DNA of 64,000 nt from Paludibacter sp. (lineage in GTDB: Bacteria > Bacteroidota > Bacteroidia > Bacteroidales > Paludibacteraceae). The stretch covers positions 159,511-223,510 of the forward strand of contig JAFLKK010000005.1 of the NCBI GenBank assembly GCA_019163375.1, in the 5' to 3' direction. Position numbers and translations under genes: made by a program. Under the pieces are notes generated by a model, which did not search any database, had not been told where the DNA came from, and worked only from the letters and a program-made list of their open reading frames with translations. Below are positions 8,916-18,600 of the stretch, piece after piece (within the stretch, counting starts at the first letter, position 1; each line of letters starts with the position of its first letter).

Positions 8916-9847
8916 CTAATTCTTCACAAAAGATATTTTTTCATTTCCCTTCTTTATAATTTCATTGAAGTAATATTTTATTTTTCCATAATCTACAGCG
9001 TTATAAACAGGAAGTTTAAAGTAATACGAAAAAGACACCACAACTTTATTATCATCAACTATAGCATTATAATCCATTTCAAATAGATCATTATCAATTC
9101 TGATTTTCTCAGGAACAAAATCAACCTTATATCCTTTGGGGGAGTTTATCACCGAATAGTAGGTTCTTTTTGTTGGATAAGTCATATCAATGGGATAAGT
9201 TCGGGTTGGCTGTTTCATAGGGTTATCCTTTATTATTTCATGTAAAAAAGGTGATACATAAATTTTCCCGTTTATAATTTCCGGAGTATCTACTGTTTTA
9301 TATTTGAATTGATAAGGCGTTTTAGGTAAACTGCTTATGATTGAAAGGCTGGAATCAGGTAAATTATATCCTTTGTCTGTCAAACTTTTCTTTAATGCAT
9401 TCAAATCCGATGCAAACTCATTCCTTGAGTTTAACGCATCCTGGTTTGTTTCCGATGTTTCAATACCGGCACTTTGACTCAAGTCCGACACGTCGATAAC
9501 CAACTTACTAACCTTTTTTGATGCCAACAAAGGTTGTAGCATGATCCAGTTTACCTGATCTTTCTTTATCATCAATCCCTTATCATTCATACACTTTATA
9601 GAAATCTGGTCATTCGCTGCCTGAGGTTCGGTAGCATCAGCAAGTATATTTTTACCATCAATAGTTGCGAAGATGATGACATAATTGAAGAAACGGCTGA
9701 AAGGATAATCGTATTTAATCCGTCCATTCTTCCGGGTACTGACGATTACCGGAACTGCTTCAATACCAACTGCGTTTAGCAAACCTATTGTAAACAGATT
9801 AATATCTGCAGCATTTCCATACTTATCTTTTAAAAAATTCTTTGGAG
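8916..9847. repeat. Near-identical tract shared with 6950-7881, copy 2
   Basis: Second copy of the 932-bp tract. A further short match (CATGTTTTAATCTTGTTT) lies just upstream of both start codons, showing that the original duplication included the start region. Confidence 0.9.
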
Positions 9848-10865
9848 ATTTTGAAGCAAATTTACTATTCGTTTTATTCCAACTAAAGTTATTCTTCACC
9901 AAAGTCATAATACTGTCAAACTTCTCCTGCGGAGTTTTTTTTGCAAATTCACTTAAATCAAATTGTTTTGTTGCTATTTCACGACTCTTCTTTAAATAAC
10001 CACCAAAACTTTCGTTCTTCAAAAATTCATTTACCAGCTCTGGCCATGTTGTCATAATATTTGTAGAAGTACCAGTAATTTGAATGACTTTTGATAATTG
10101 AAAATCAAGTTTTATTATATAATCATCACTCGTTGCGATAAATTCTTCATCCTTAAATGCAGGAAGATTCTTCATCTCATATTCAGAAATCACATCGTGA
10201 TATTTGGCACCTCCAAAATTTTGTTCAAGACCTTGATCTACATTGGAAGTTTGGGAATCAAATTTACTGGCTTTTTGCAACAGCCACGAATATTGATAGA
10301 ACGGTATCATCTTGACTATATATTTACTTGACAAGACTGGAATTTTCCATTGAAATTCCCAGTCGCGAAGATTAAACACATAATCCGATCTAATTTTATA
10401 TTTATATTCGATGACTGAGCCAGGTTTTACATTTGGCATTGCAAATTTGGTTTGATTCCATGATTCATTGATTTTTTCGACATGACAATTTGCTAAATCA
10501 AGATTTGATTTTGTCAACACTCCATCTTGAAAATTATAGGTACACGCTTCCAAGTTCTCAACTTTCTCATAAACAGTACCTTCCCGATAAAATGGAATTT
10601 CCACTGTAGCCCATTTTATTCCGGCCTCGTTGAAAATTTTAATTCGGGTTATACGTTCGTAAACAACTTCAAAGGAATTTGAGGTTTGCACAAAGTATGA
10701 TTCTCCAAGGTCTGAAAGTACAACAGCTTCAGCAGCTTTATCAAACGGACAAAACTTATAATCGATAGCCTCTAGCCCGACCTTACCATATTGTTTAAAA
10801 TCATCTTGTGCATCTACTGTAATTTTACTGCATATAATTAGTAGTACGAGTAATAATTTTCTCAT
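8916..10865 (-). CDS. DUF3857 / inactive transglutaminase-like secreted protein, paralogue B
   Basis: 649 aa, tandem paralogue of the next gene downstream. Signal peptide MRKLLLVLLIICSKITVDA, then a DUF3857 domain and a transglutaminase-like fold with the same NAADINLF in place of the catalytic Cys motif. Residues from about 342 to the end are identical to paralogue A, while the N-terminal half differs at many positions (EKVENLEACTYNFQDGVLT here against EQVEFIEASTYNFQNGKLI). It starts 3 bp after the stop of the third DUF3857 gene, so the three are co-transcribed. The variable N-half with a fixed C-half suggests diversification of one surface. Confidence 0.8.
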   Translation of the reverse strand: MRKLLLVLLIICSKITVDAQDDFKQYGKVGLEAIDYKFCPFDKAAEAVVLSDLGESYFVQTSNSFEVVYERITRIKIFNEAGIKWATVEIPFYREGTVYEKVENLEACTYNFQDGVLTKSNLDLANCHVEKINESWNQTKFAMPNVKPGSVIEYKYKIRSDYVFNLRDWEFQWKIPVLSSKYIVKMIPFYQYSWLLQKASKFDSQTSNVDQGLEQNFGGAKYHDVISEYEMKNLPAFKDEEFIATSDDYIIKLDFQLSKVIQITGTSTNIMTTWPELVNEFLKNESFGGYLKKSREIATKQFDLSEFAKKTPQEKFDSIMTLVKNNFSWNKTNSKFASKSPKNFLKDKYGNAADINLFTIGLLNAVGIEAVPVIVSTRKNGRIKYDYPFSRFFNYVIIFATIDGKNILADATEPQAANDQISIKCMNDKGLMIKKDQVNWIMLQPLLASKKVSKLVIDVSDLSQSAGIETSETNQDALNSRNEFASDLNALKKSLTDKGYNLPDSSLSIISSLPKTPYQFKYKTVDTPEIINGKIYVSPFLHEIIKDNPMKQPTRTYPIDMTYPTKRTYYSVINSPKGYKVDFVPEKIRIDNDLFEMDYNAIVDDNKVVVSFSYYFKLPVYNAVDYGKIKYYFNEIIKKGNEKISFVKN

Positions 10866-10868
10866 GTT

Positions 10869-12749
10869 TTAATCTTGTTTTTTTGTGACTATATAGCAAT
10901 TAGATTCAATGTCCATTATCTTTTTTACAAATTCGTAAAACTCCTTATATTGTTCCAAAGGATAATTGCCGGAGTTTATATAGAAGTTTTTTACAACTTG
11001 GATTTGATGGTCTTTTTGTTCATATTTAGCACTATATCCGCCGTATATCGTATTGAAAGAAACGTTTTGGGGTATAGAGGAAATACTATATCCGGTAGGA
11101 ATATCATACTCCAACGTATCCGAATTATTTATAGGATAATTTAATTGTACCGGAAATTTACGCACCTTTGAATTTTTAAAATTCGGAAGAGAAAATGGAA
11201 TGACTTTAATCAATTGCTCATTTCCATAACTTTGAAATAGTCTCTCATTCGTAGCAGAATAATTTAGCGAAATATAATCCGAATCGCGATGATACGATTT
11301 TATTTTATAATCATTTATAGCGAAGCCTTTTTCAATTAAATGATTCACAATCACTTTCGATTTACTTGATTCATCAAGCGATTTTGAAACATCAGACAAA
11401 GCGTCAAAATACTCTCCTTTATAAGTATTCCTGAATTTTGTAATCATTTTGTTTGTTGAATCCTTCTGAATTTTAATATGTCTGGAAACCAACACATTTT
11501 CCTTTGATAGTCTGGGCGTATTTGTAAAGTAACTGTTGTTGTTTTCGACCAAAAAAGCTTCACGATTTTGCGTGAAAGTACCTAAATGATTGAATGGTCC
11601 ATCGCTTGTACAATCTAACCATAGGCTATCGGACGATTGAAGCGGAACGCACAAAATAACATGATTGAATTGCTGAGAGGGAAACTTTAAATTTACTTTT
11701 CTGACTACATCCCCTGCGTATACTTTTGCATAAATGGAGTTAATTCCAACATAATTTAAAATTGCTTTAAAATAATTAGATAAGGCTTTGCAATCTCCAT
11801 ATTTATTTACTGCAACATACTCTGCAGAATAGGGTTTCATGCCGCCGGTCTCAATCGTTACGTTGACGTAGCGTGTCTCATCCTGTAAATAATGATATAA
11901 AATCCTCACCATCTCTTTTTTGTCAGTCACACCCGATACTAATGAATTGATTTTCATTTTCTCGCTTTCGGGCAACACATTAAGTCCTGCTAATAAGCTA
12001 TATTGCCAATTACCATATTCCTTCCATGTTTTGAAAGAACCGGTCTTGTCATAATTAAATTTTTCGGGAACTATCAATACAGTAGGATAGTAATTACTTA
12101 TGTCAGGCGAATAGATTTCCGGCTCAGGAAGTGTGGTGTATTTGGTGCGCCAAGTATATTGGATAGTATTCTCAAGTGTATCTGTCTTCAAACTATCAAT
12201 ATGCTGCGAATAATAATTTATTTTGTAATGTTTGGGAACTTCCAGTGATAATGTTGCATTTAAAGTTGGTACTTCCCTGTTTATAACCGGTGTCCAGTCG
12301 TCTATATACAAAAATGAACTTTGTTGTTCTTCATATTGATAACAAATAGTATAGGGGTGAACATTATGAAGAAGGGTAAATTCCTTTACATAGCTATCTT
12401 CATATAATGAAAAATCCTGCATCTCTGATCGTGCGGTAATTTCACTTGCTTTGAGCTTTTTGATAATTGTGCCATGTATGTCTTTTATAAATGCTTCTAT
12501 GTTTGAAACCTTATTTAATTTTGAGTACGGGATACTCACTTTCGCATATTTATCACCATCCCTGTTATTTATCAGGATTTCATAACTCCGTAAAATAGTC
12601 AACTTTTCATTTTTTACTGATGCACTTGTGTGTTGTGTAGTAAGTATAGCTTCTGGAATTTGAGAATAACTCCTGGCAGATAAAAAAAGAAAAAGAACTA
12701 AACAAAAAACATGTGATTTGATATATATATTATTAGTCATTGTTTGCAT
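10869..12749 (-). CDS. DUF3857 and transglutaminase domain secreted protein, intact catalytic motif
   Basis: 626 aa with a signal segment (hydrophobic SHVFCLVLFLFLSARSYS). DUF3857 domain at about 40-200, transglutaminase-like domain at about 270-400. Unlike the two following paralogues it retains a plausible catalytic triad: Cys in KYGDCKALSNYF, His in QFNHVILCVP and Asp in LWLDCTSDG. It is therefore the only candidate enzyme (protease or cross-linker type) of the cluster. First gene of the minus-strand operon 12749-6950. An alternative start three codons downstream is possible. The product is expected in the periplasm; its substrate is unknown. Confidence 0.8.
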   Translation of the reverse strand: MQTMTNNIYIKSHVFCLVLFLFLSARSYSQIPEAILTTQHTSASVKNEKLTILRSYEILINNRDGDKYAKVSIPYSKLNKVSNIEAFIKDIHGTIIKKLKASEITARSEMQDFSLYEDSYVKEFTLLHNVHPYTICYQYEEQQSSFLYIDDWTPVINREVPTLNATLSLEVPKHYKINYYSQHIDSLKTDTLENTIQYTWRTKYTTLPEPEIYSPDISNYYPTVLIVPEKFNYDKTGSFKTWKEYGNWQYSLLAGLNVLPESEKMKINSLVSGVTDKKEMVRILYHYLQDETRYVNVTIETGGMKPYSAEYVAVNKYGDCKALSNYFKAILNYVGINSIYAKVYAGDVVRKVNLKFPSQQFNHVILCVPLQSSDSLWLDCTSDGPFNHLGTFTQNREAFLVENNNSYFTNTPRLSKENVLVSRHIKIQKDSTNKMITKFRNTYKGEYFDALSDVSKSLDESSKSKVIVNHLIEKGFAINDYKIKSYHRDSDYISLNYSATNERLFQSYGNEQLIKVIPFSLPNFKNSKVRKFPVQLNYPINNSDTLEYDIPTGYSISSIPQNVSFNTIYGGYSAKYEQKDHQIQVVKNFYINSGNYPLEQYKEFYEFVKKIMDIESNCYIVTKKQD

Positions 12750-12918
12750 TGCTGTATTTCTTGTATCTTCTTATTTATCTGAACTATACGTAATTTGAAT
12801 TTATTTGAAACCAACCTGCAATGATATTTTTAGGTCACTTCCAATAACATTAATTATGTTAGATGACAAAACTAATAAAAACTATTGAATTAACAAGTTC
12901 AATCACGATTTAATTTTG

Positions 12919-12926
12919 TACTTTTG
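12919..12926 (+). promoter_or_regulatory. Bacteroidota-type -7 box (TACTTTTG)
   Basis: TACTTTTG fits TAnnTTTG and lies 45 bp before the ATG of the small gene at 12972. No clear TTTG -33 element is seen at the usual distance. Confidence 0.55.
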
Positions 12927-12971
12927 CATAATACATCGGTAAAAATAATTTTAAAATAAAAAAAGCATATT

Positions 12972-13076
12972 ATGGCAAAAAGTCAAGACGCAAAAAAGAC
13001 AGAGAAAAAAGAGCCTTTGAAAACCGCTAAGGAAAAGAAAGCTGAGAAAAGAGAGAAAAAACCGAAGTATTCATAG
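12972..13076 (+). CDS. Very small lysine-rich protein, 34 aa
   Basis: ATG to TAG frame of 34 codons preceded by a good -7 box. The peptide starts MAKSQDAKKTEKKEPLKTAK and continues with more Lys/Glu. It is strongly basic, with no hydrophobic core, and likely disordered or helical. My impression is that short MAK(S/A)-(K/Q)D-type lysine-rich peptides recur in Bacteroidales, but I cannot verify this here. A nucleic-acid or ribosome-binding role would suit the charge but is a guess. The next gene starts 79 bp later. Confidence 0.55.
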   Translation: MAKSQDAKKTEKKEPLKTAKEKKAEKREKKPKYS

Positions 13077-13155
13077 TGTTGTGTTTCACACAGTAAATAC
13101 TTTTTTATATTGAGTTATATAATTCAATATTGATTAACTATACAATAAATTCAGG

Positions 13156-13518
13156 ATGCTTAATTCATTTTCACAAACAATTATAGTAAATTCAGATCAA
13201 ACGGCTGAACAATTAGGTTCAGGGTTATTACCCGTTTTTTCGACACCGGCAATGATTGCATTAATGGAAAATACGGCCATGAAATGTATCGATGATTTAT
13301 CTGAGCAAGATTCAAGCGTAGGTATAGCAATTAATGTTAAACATCTAAAAGCGAGTGCAGTTGGATCCGAGATAAGCTGCGAAGCAAAAGTTGTAGCATT
13401 TGAAGGTCGCAACTATTCATTTCAATTAGTAGTTACAGATGCCACCGGCAGTGTGGTTGGCGAAGGTACGCACGACCGAGTAGTTATAAATATCGAAAAG
13501 TTTATGAGTAGACTATAA
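13156..13518 (+). CDS. Hotdog-fold thioesterase (FlK-like family)
   Basis: 120 aa single-domain protein. It has the features of the fluoroacetyl-CoA thioesterase-like hotdog family: LLPVFSTPAMIALMENTAM (residues about 25-43), then VGIAINVKHLKASAVG, and a C-terminal GEGTHDRVVIN with conserved Gly, His and Arg. Such proteins hydrolyse acyl-CoA thioesters or act as house-cleaning thioesterases; the actual substrate is unknown. A strong terminator follows, so it ends a transcription unit. Confidence 0.8.
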   Translation: MLNSFSQTIIVNSDQTAEQLGSGLLPVFSTPAMIALMENTAMKCIDDLSEQDSSVGIAINVKHLKASAVGSEISCEAKVVAFEGRNYSFQLVVTDATGSVVGEGTHDRVVINIEKFMSRL

Positions 13519-13572
13519 TTACAACATCAAAATTTTCATTATATTCTGCAACAGTAGGATATTGTGGAAAGC

Positions 13573-13611
13573 AAAAAAGAGATACTAACCGAAGTTAATA
13601 TCTCTTTTTTT
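13573..13611 (+). terminator. Rho-independent terminator
   Basis: AAAAAAGAGATA...TAAC, loop CGAA, GTTA...TATCTCTTTTTT. It lies just after the thioesterase gene and 3 bp before the 3' end of the minus-strand tRNA-Gly, so it may also act on the reverse strand. Confidence 0.8.
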
Positions 13612-13613
13612 GT

Positions 13614-13689
13614 TGGAGCGAAAGACGGGACTCAAACCCGCGACCCTCAGCTTGGAAGGCTAATGCTCTATCAACTGAGCTACTTTCGC
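13614..13689 (-). tRNA. tRNA-Gly (anticodon TCC)
   Basis: On the minus strand the sequence starts GCGAAAGTAGCTCAGTTG and ends CTTTCGCTCCA. The acceptor stem GCGAAAG/CTTTCGC pairs fully, the D-arm is standard, the anticodon loop CTTCCAA gives TCC, and the T-arm contains GGTTTGAGTCC. The 3' CCA is encoded (13614-13616). Followed downstream by the terminator region; tRNA-Tyr is 40 bp upstream on the same strand. Confidence 0.95.
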
Positions 13690-13729
13690 AATTTGCTTTT
13701 GAAATGAAATTTTGACTTATCAAAATTTG

Positions 13730-13812
13730 TGGGCAGTGAAGGATTCGAACCTCCGAAGTCGAAAGACAGCTGAGTTACAGTCAGCCCCAGTTGGCCACTT
13801 TGGTAACTACCC
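13730..13812 (-). tRNA. tRNA-Tyr (anticodon GTA)
   Basis: Minus strand: GGGTAGTTACC at the 5' end and ACTGCCCA at the 3' end. The acceptor stem pairs with one G-T. The anticodon loop CTGTAAC gives GTA, and the long variable arm typical of type II tRNAs is present. The T-arm contains GGTTCGAATCC. CCA is not encoded (the bases after the discriminator read CAA), unlike the neighbouring tRNA-Gly. Confidence 0.95.
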
Positions 13813-13857
13813 GTTTTCCTTTCAAATGCAGTGCAAAGATAGGCATTTCAAACGAAA

Positions 13858-14382
13858 CTACCAAATAATATTTGCCATTTTTATGGCAGTAATTGCAGCT
13901 TCTATGCCTTTATTTCCATGTATTCCGTCGGCTCTATCAAGTGCTTGTTGTAAGGTATTGGTTGTGAGTACTCCAAAAATAACAGGACAGCCATCGGCGC
14001 TTGTATTTAATTTTGCAATTCCATAAGTTACACCCTGACAAACATAGTCGAAGTGAGGCGTATCGCCTTGTATCACGCATCCAAGAACGATAACAGCAAC
14101 ATATTTGTGCACTTTTTTATTTTCAATCAGACAATAGTAGTCTTCTTGCAATTGCTTTGCAGCGTAGGTGAGTTCGAAAGTTCCCGGTACATGAATCACT
14201 TTTATCTGAGATTGTTTAACCCCGCCATCAACTAAAGTAGCTATAGCACCATTAAGCAATGTATGCGTTATTGTCGGATTCCAATCGGCTACAACAATTG
14301 CATATTGCTGTTCAGAGACCTTTGCTTTGTCCGGCATTGAATCGGCATCGTATTCCGATAGATTTTGATATTGAGTTGCCAT
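13858..14382 (-). CDS. ribH: 6,7-dimethyl-8-ribityllumazine synthase
   Basis: 174 aa. Condenses 5-amino-6-ribitylaminouracil with dihydroxybutanone phosphate, the penultimate step of riboflavin synthesis. Family motifs are present: VADWNP near residue 31, [14 protein letters not shown] (65-78), [15 protein letters not shown] with the catalytic His110, and [18 protein letters not shown] near the C-terminus. A non-conserved N-terminal tail of about 25 residues is slightly longer than in many homologues. Same strand as the TPR gene upstream, but 140 bp and a terminator separate them. No FMN riboswitch is evident in that gap. Confidence 0.95.
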   Translation of the reverse strand: MATQYQNLSEYDADSMPDKAKVSEQQYAIVVADWNPTITHTLLNGAIATLVDGGVKQSQIKVIHVPGTFELTYAAKQLQEDYYCLIENKKVHKYVAVIVLGCVIQGDTPHFDYVCQGVTYGIAKLNTSADGCPVIFGVLTTNTLQQALDRADGIHGNKGIEAAITAIKMANIIW

Positions 14383-14464
14383 AAAAATAAACGTTTTATT
14401 GTTTTTTGATTGTAATGAAGCTCAAAATAGAAGAGCAAAAAACTTTCGAAGTTATAGATAAACG

Positions 14465-14498
14465 AAAAAGCTACCTCTTTTCACGGAAGCAGCTTTTT
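14465..14498 (-). terminator. Terminator after the TPR gene
   Basis: AAAAAGCT (14465-14472) pairs with AGCTTTTT (14491-14498), with partial inner pairing. Read on the minus strand it ends in a T-run, 24 bp after the stop of the TPR gene at 14522. Confidence 0.6.
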
Positions 14499-14521
14499 AT
14501 TTTCTTTGCCGTTACAAAATT

Positions 14522-15199
14522 TTACTTTTGTACTCGCGCCAGATATTTATCAATATCAGCTGCTTCCGGACTTTTAGGATATTTTTCTTTGATTTCGGTA
14601 TAATTCTTTTCAGCTTTATCAAGTTGATTCAGCGATTCGTTTACCAAACCGGCTTTTTTCAAATAAACAGGACTCATTACCTGATTATTCAAATCAGCTG
14701 CTTTTTCAAAATAATCAAGTGCTTTAGAAGTTTCGTTTAATTCTACATAGCAATCACCGGTTAAACCAATTACTGAAACTGCAAAATAAGAATCATCACC
14801 ATCAAAATTTGAAAGTGATTTAACAGCGTTGTCATATTGACCTAGTCTATAGTAACAGATACCTGCATATGCCGAAGCTAATTTACCGGAAGCTGTAAAG
14901 CCATATTCCGAAGCAATTTGTTTAAAGCCCATTGAATTAGGCTCGTTACCTTCTAAAGCTACGCGGAACGAATCGGCTGCAAAAAAAGCTTGTGATTTAT
15001 ACATTTCATTTTGGGCAGCAACTTCACGTGGCTCCAGGTAAAAGTTCCTAACAGACAGAGCTACCAGTACTACAAGAATAATTGCACCAACCCCAATGAA
15101 AATTTGTTTTTGGTATTTTTCAATAAACGCTTCAGAAGTCGTTAGAACGTGTTCTACATTTTCTAATTCGTCTTGTTTTTTCTCCACTTTTTTTGACAT
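14522..15199 (-). CDS. Membrane-anchored TPR protein (YfgM-like)
   Basis: 225 aa. A cytoplasmic N-terminus of about 30 residues is followed by one transmembrane helix (residues about 34-53, IFIGVGAIILVVLVALSV). The rest is alpha-helical tetratricopeptide-like repeats facing the periplasm (GKLASAYAGICYYRLGQYDN, then KALDYFEKAADLNNQVM, then LDKAEKNYTEIKEKYPKSPE). The arrangement is that of YfgM/BamD-like tetratricopeptide proteins, which act as chaperone or envelope assembly partners. No specific partner is evident from the neighbours. A consensus -7 box precedes it. Confidence 0.8.
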   Translation of the reverse strand: MSKKVEKKQDELENVEHVLTTSEAFIEKYQKQIFIGVGAIILVVLVALSVRNFYLEPREVAAQNEMYKSQAFFAADSFRVALEGNEPNSMGFKQIASEYGFTASGKLASAYAGICYYRLGQYDNAVKSLSNFDGDDSYFAVSVIGLTGDCYVELNETSKALDYFEKAADLNNQVMSPVYLKKAGLVNESLNQLDKAEKNYTEIKEKYPKSPEAADIDKYLARVQK

Positions 15200-15247
15200 A
15201 AGATTTTATTATAATTAGTTCCTTTGTTAATCCGTTTTTTAGTATGG

Positions 15248-15255
15248 CAAAAGTA
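15248..15255 (-). promoter_or_regulatory. -7 box for the TPR gene
   Basis: TACTTTTG on the minus strand, 48 bp before the ATG at 15199, matching TAnnTTTG. Confidence 0.55.
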
Positions 15256-15600
15256 GATAATTTCTTTTAAATAGCGAAATTTTAGCTCAGATTTTTTTCA
15301 TATATGTTGAGTTCTACCGACTTGCCATTAAATAAATCGACAATGCTCACATTTAACTAATTTTATTGCCATAAAATGCCCGCAGAATAAATAAAATACA
15401 GTACATTTGTAATAGAAAAAGACTACCGCATTGTTCTGAGATTGGAAAACTCAACGTTTAAAATTTAAACGAGAAATGTCTGGTTTTTAATGGCGGGCTG
15501 CGCCTTCGGGTATCCTCTATGGACGGCAGATTACAACGAAAACCAACACCTCAAATCCTATCATATAGGAGTTTTCTCAACTAACGGCAATGCGGTTTTC
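15256..15600. other. Intergenic stretch downstream of mfd
   Basis: About 345 bp between the mfd stop and the TPR promoter. It is AT-rich with a GC-richer patch at 15490-15540. No gene, RNA or clear terminator recognised. Short frames here lack coding features. Confidence 0.5.
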
Positions 15601-18600
15601 TCATCTTCCTACCTCAGTAAATATTTCCCAGGCTTTCTCTACCGTCTTTACATCCATAAATACTACCGAACGACGCATATTCCGCTCCCTAAGCTGGCAT
15701 TTACGTGGATGAGTAGTCATATATTGTAACAAACGACCAAACGGTTCTGATTGATAATAAGGTGATTGAGGATTCGACACCAAAAATGCTGTCATTTGTT
15801 CGTTTTTGAGTACCAGTTTTTCTACGCCGTAACGCATTGCTAACCAACGCAGTTTTACTACCAACATAAGGCTTTGTCCTTCGGTAGGTATTTTCCCAAA
15901 CCGGTCTTCCAGTCGTTTTTCAAACTCAATTAAACTAGCTTCATCCTGGATGCTATCCAATTCGCGATACAAACTAATACGTTCAGATACATTCTCTATA
16001 TAGTCTGATGAAAACAGAACTTCCAAATCGGAATCAATCTGACAATCGGTTACAAAAATGGTTGAGCTCTCATTTTCAGCACGTTCATCGGCATAAAGTT
16101 CTGCAAATTCTTCATCTTTTAATTCATGAACGGCTTCGTTCAGAATTTTTTGATAGGTTTCGTATCCCAGATCGGCAATAAATCCACTCTGCTCCGCTCC
16201 CAGCATGTTTCCGGCACCACGTATATCAAGATCCTGCATTGCAATATTAAAACCACTCCCTAGCTCTGCGAATGTTTCAATAGCCTGCAATCTTCGACGA
16301 GCTTCAGGGGTAAGCAAACTCATTTCGGGAGCAAGCAAATAACAGAAAGCTTTTCGGTTACTTCGTCCTACCCTACCCCGCAATTGATGTAAATCACTCA
16401 ATCCAAAATTATGAGCGCTATTTATAATAATAGTATTCGCATTCGAAATATCAATACCCGATTCGATAATGGTGGTAGCAACCAGCACATCGTACTCATA
16501 ATCAATGAAATCAACAATAATCTCTTCTAATTTATCAGCCGGCATTTGTCCATGCCCCACTGCTACCCTACAACCCGGGATAAGTCGTTTTATCAGCGCT
16601 TCAATATTATAAATACTCTGAATACGATTATTTACAAAGAAAACTTGTCCATTTCTATTCATTTCCAGCTGAATAGCTTCACGAATAACATCTTCGTCAA
16701 ATAAATGAATTTCGGTTTGTACCGGATAGCGATTGGGCGGTGGCGTATTGATAATGGACAAATCGCGCGCACCCATCAGCGAAAACTGCAAGGTGCGTGG
16801 AATTGGCGTAGCTGTCATGGTAAGTGTATCCACATTTACCTTCATCTCTTTTAGTTTTTCCTTTATCGACACGCCGAACTTTTGCTCTTCGTCAATAATC
16901 AATAATCCCAGGTCTTTGAACTTTACGCTTTTGCCAACTAATTTGTGTGTGCCGATAACAATATCCACCTCGCCTTTTTCCAGACGTTCCATTACTTCTT
17001 TCGATTCTTTGGCCGAGCGGGCACGGCTTAAATACTCAATGGTACATGGAAAATCTTCCAATCTACTTTTAAAAGTATTATAATGTTGCAAGGCTAGAAC
17101 GGTAGTTGGCACCAATACGGCCACTTGCTTGCTATCGGTAACTGCCTTAAAAGCAGCACGAATAGCAATTTCAGTTTTACCAAACCCTACATCGCCACAT
17201 ACTAATCTATCCATGGGTAAAGTCGATTCCATATCTTTCTTTACATCGGCGGTCGATTTTATCTGGTCGGGAGTGTCTTCGTATATAAATGATGCTTCGA
17301 GTTCTTGTTGCAGGTAACTATCAGGCGAATATTGAAATCCCTGTTCCGCCTTGCGTTTTGCATACAGCTTAATGAGCTCACGAGCAATGTCTTTTACCTT
17401 CGATTTGGTGCGTTCTTTTAGTCGTTCCCATGCGCCTGAGCCAAGCTTGTTGATGCGTGGGGCTTCACCTTCTTTGCCTTTGTACTTAGAAATGCGGTGC
17501 AAAGCATGTATGCTTACAAATATGATGTCATCATCTTTGTAAATCAGTTTTACCATTTCCTGCATCTTTCCGTTCACATTGGTGCGCACCAATCCACCAA
17601 AAGTCCCTACTCCATGATCAACGTGCACCATAAAATCGCCTTGCTGAAATTGGTTTAACTCCTTAAGAGTCATCACCACTTTTCCTAAACGCGTTTTATC
17701 TGTTTTGAGTTGGAATTTATGAAAACGATCGAAAATTTGATGATCGGAATAGCACAGAAGTGATAAATCATGGTCGATAAATCCTTCGTGCAAGGTATTT
17801 TTTACCGGTTGAAAAGAAATAGCATCACCCCTATCGGAAAAAATGGCTGCAATACGGTCGGTTTGTTTGGTACTATCGCTCAGAATATAAATTTTATACC
17901 CATCGTTTGTCCATTTTTTCAGGTTGTCAGCCACCAGGTCGAAGTTCTTATGGAAAATCGGCTGTGGAGAAGTATTGAACGAAACAGTTGTTTTATGTTT
18001 AAAAACGGCCTTTTCACCCCATTCAATTTTACGAAACGGCTGTATCAATTCAATAAATTCATCGCCGGTAATCATTGTTTTATGCAAACCGGCCGTTTTA
18101 TGATCGCCCGCATTGGCTTTTACCAGCGCTTCATCGTAAAGTTGATTGATCCTCTCTTTCACAAAATGCACACCGGAGAAAGTCAACCATGTATTGGAAT
18201 CAATAAACTCAAAAAAAGAAACATGTGGCGAAGTTGTATCGCGATGCAAATCCGGAACGATGATAATCTCAGTTTTATGTTCCTGCGATAATTGCGTTTC
18301 GATATCAAAAACACGAATTGACTCTACCTCATCACCAAAGAAATCGCAACGATATGGCAATTCAAATGCAAACGAGAAAATATCGACAATACTACCTCTG
18401 ACGGAAAACTGCCCCGGTTCGTATACAAAGTCTACGCGTTCAAATCCATAATCCAACAGCATTTCCACTATGAAATCAATGCTAAGCTTCTCGCCAACTC
18501 TCATTTTCAACATTTTGGATTGCATGCCATTTACCGAAATTACTTTCTGTATCAACGATTCGGGATAGCTTATTACCACGCAGGGCGATGCATTATTTGC

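Noticed and set aside
15490-15729. 79-codon + strand frame near the mfd end
   Set aside because: Overlaps the 3' end of mfd on the other strand; no signal, domain or promoter.
18146-18451. 101-codon frame antisense to mfd
   Set aside because: Shadow of the mfd coding sequence.
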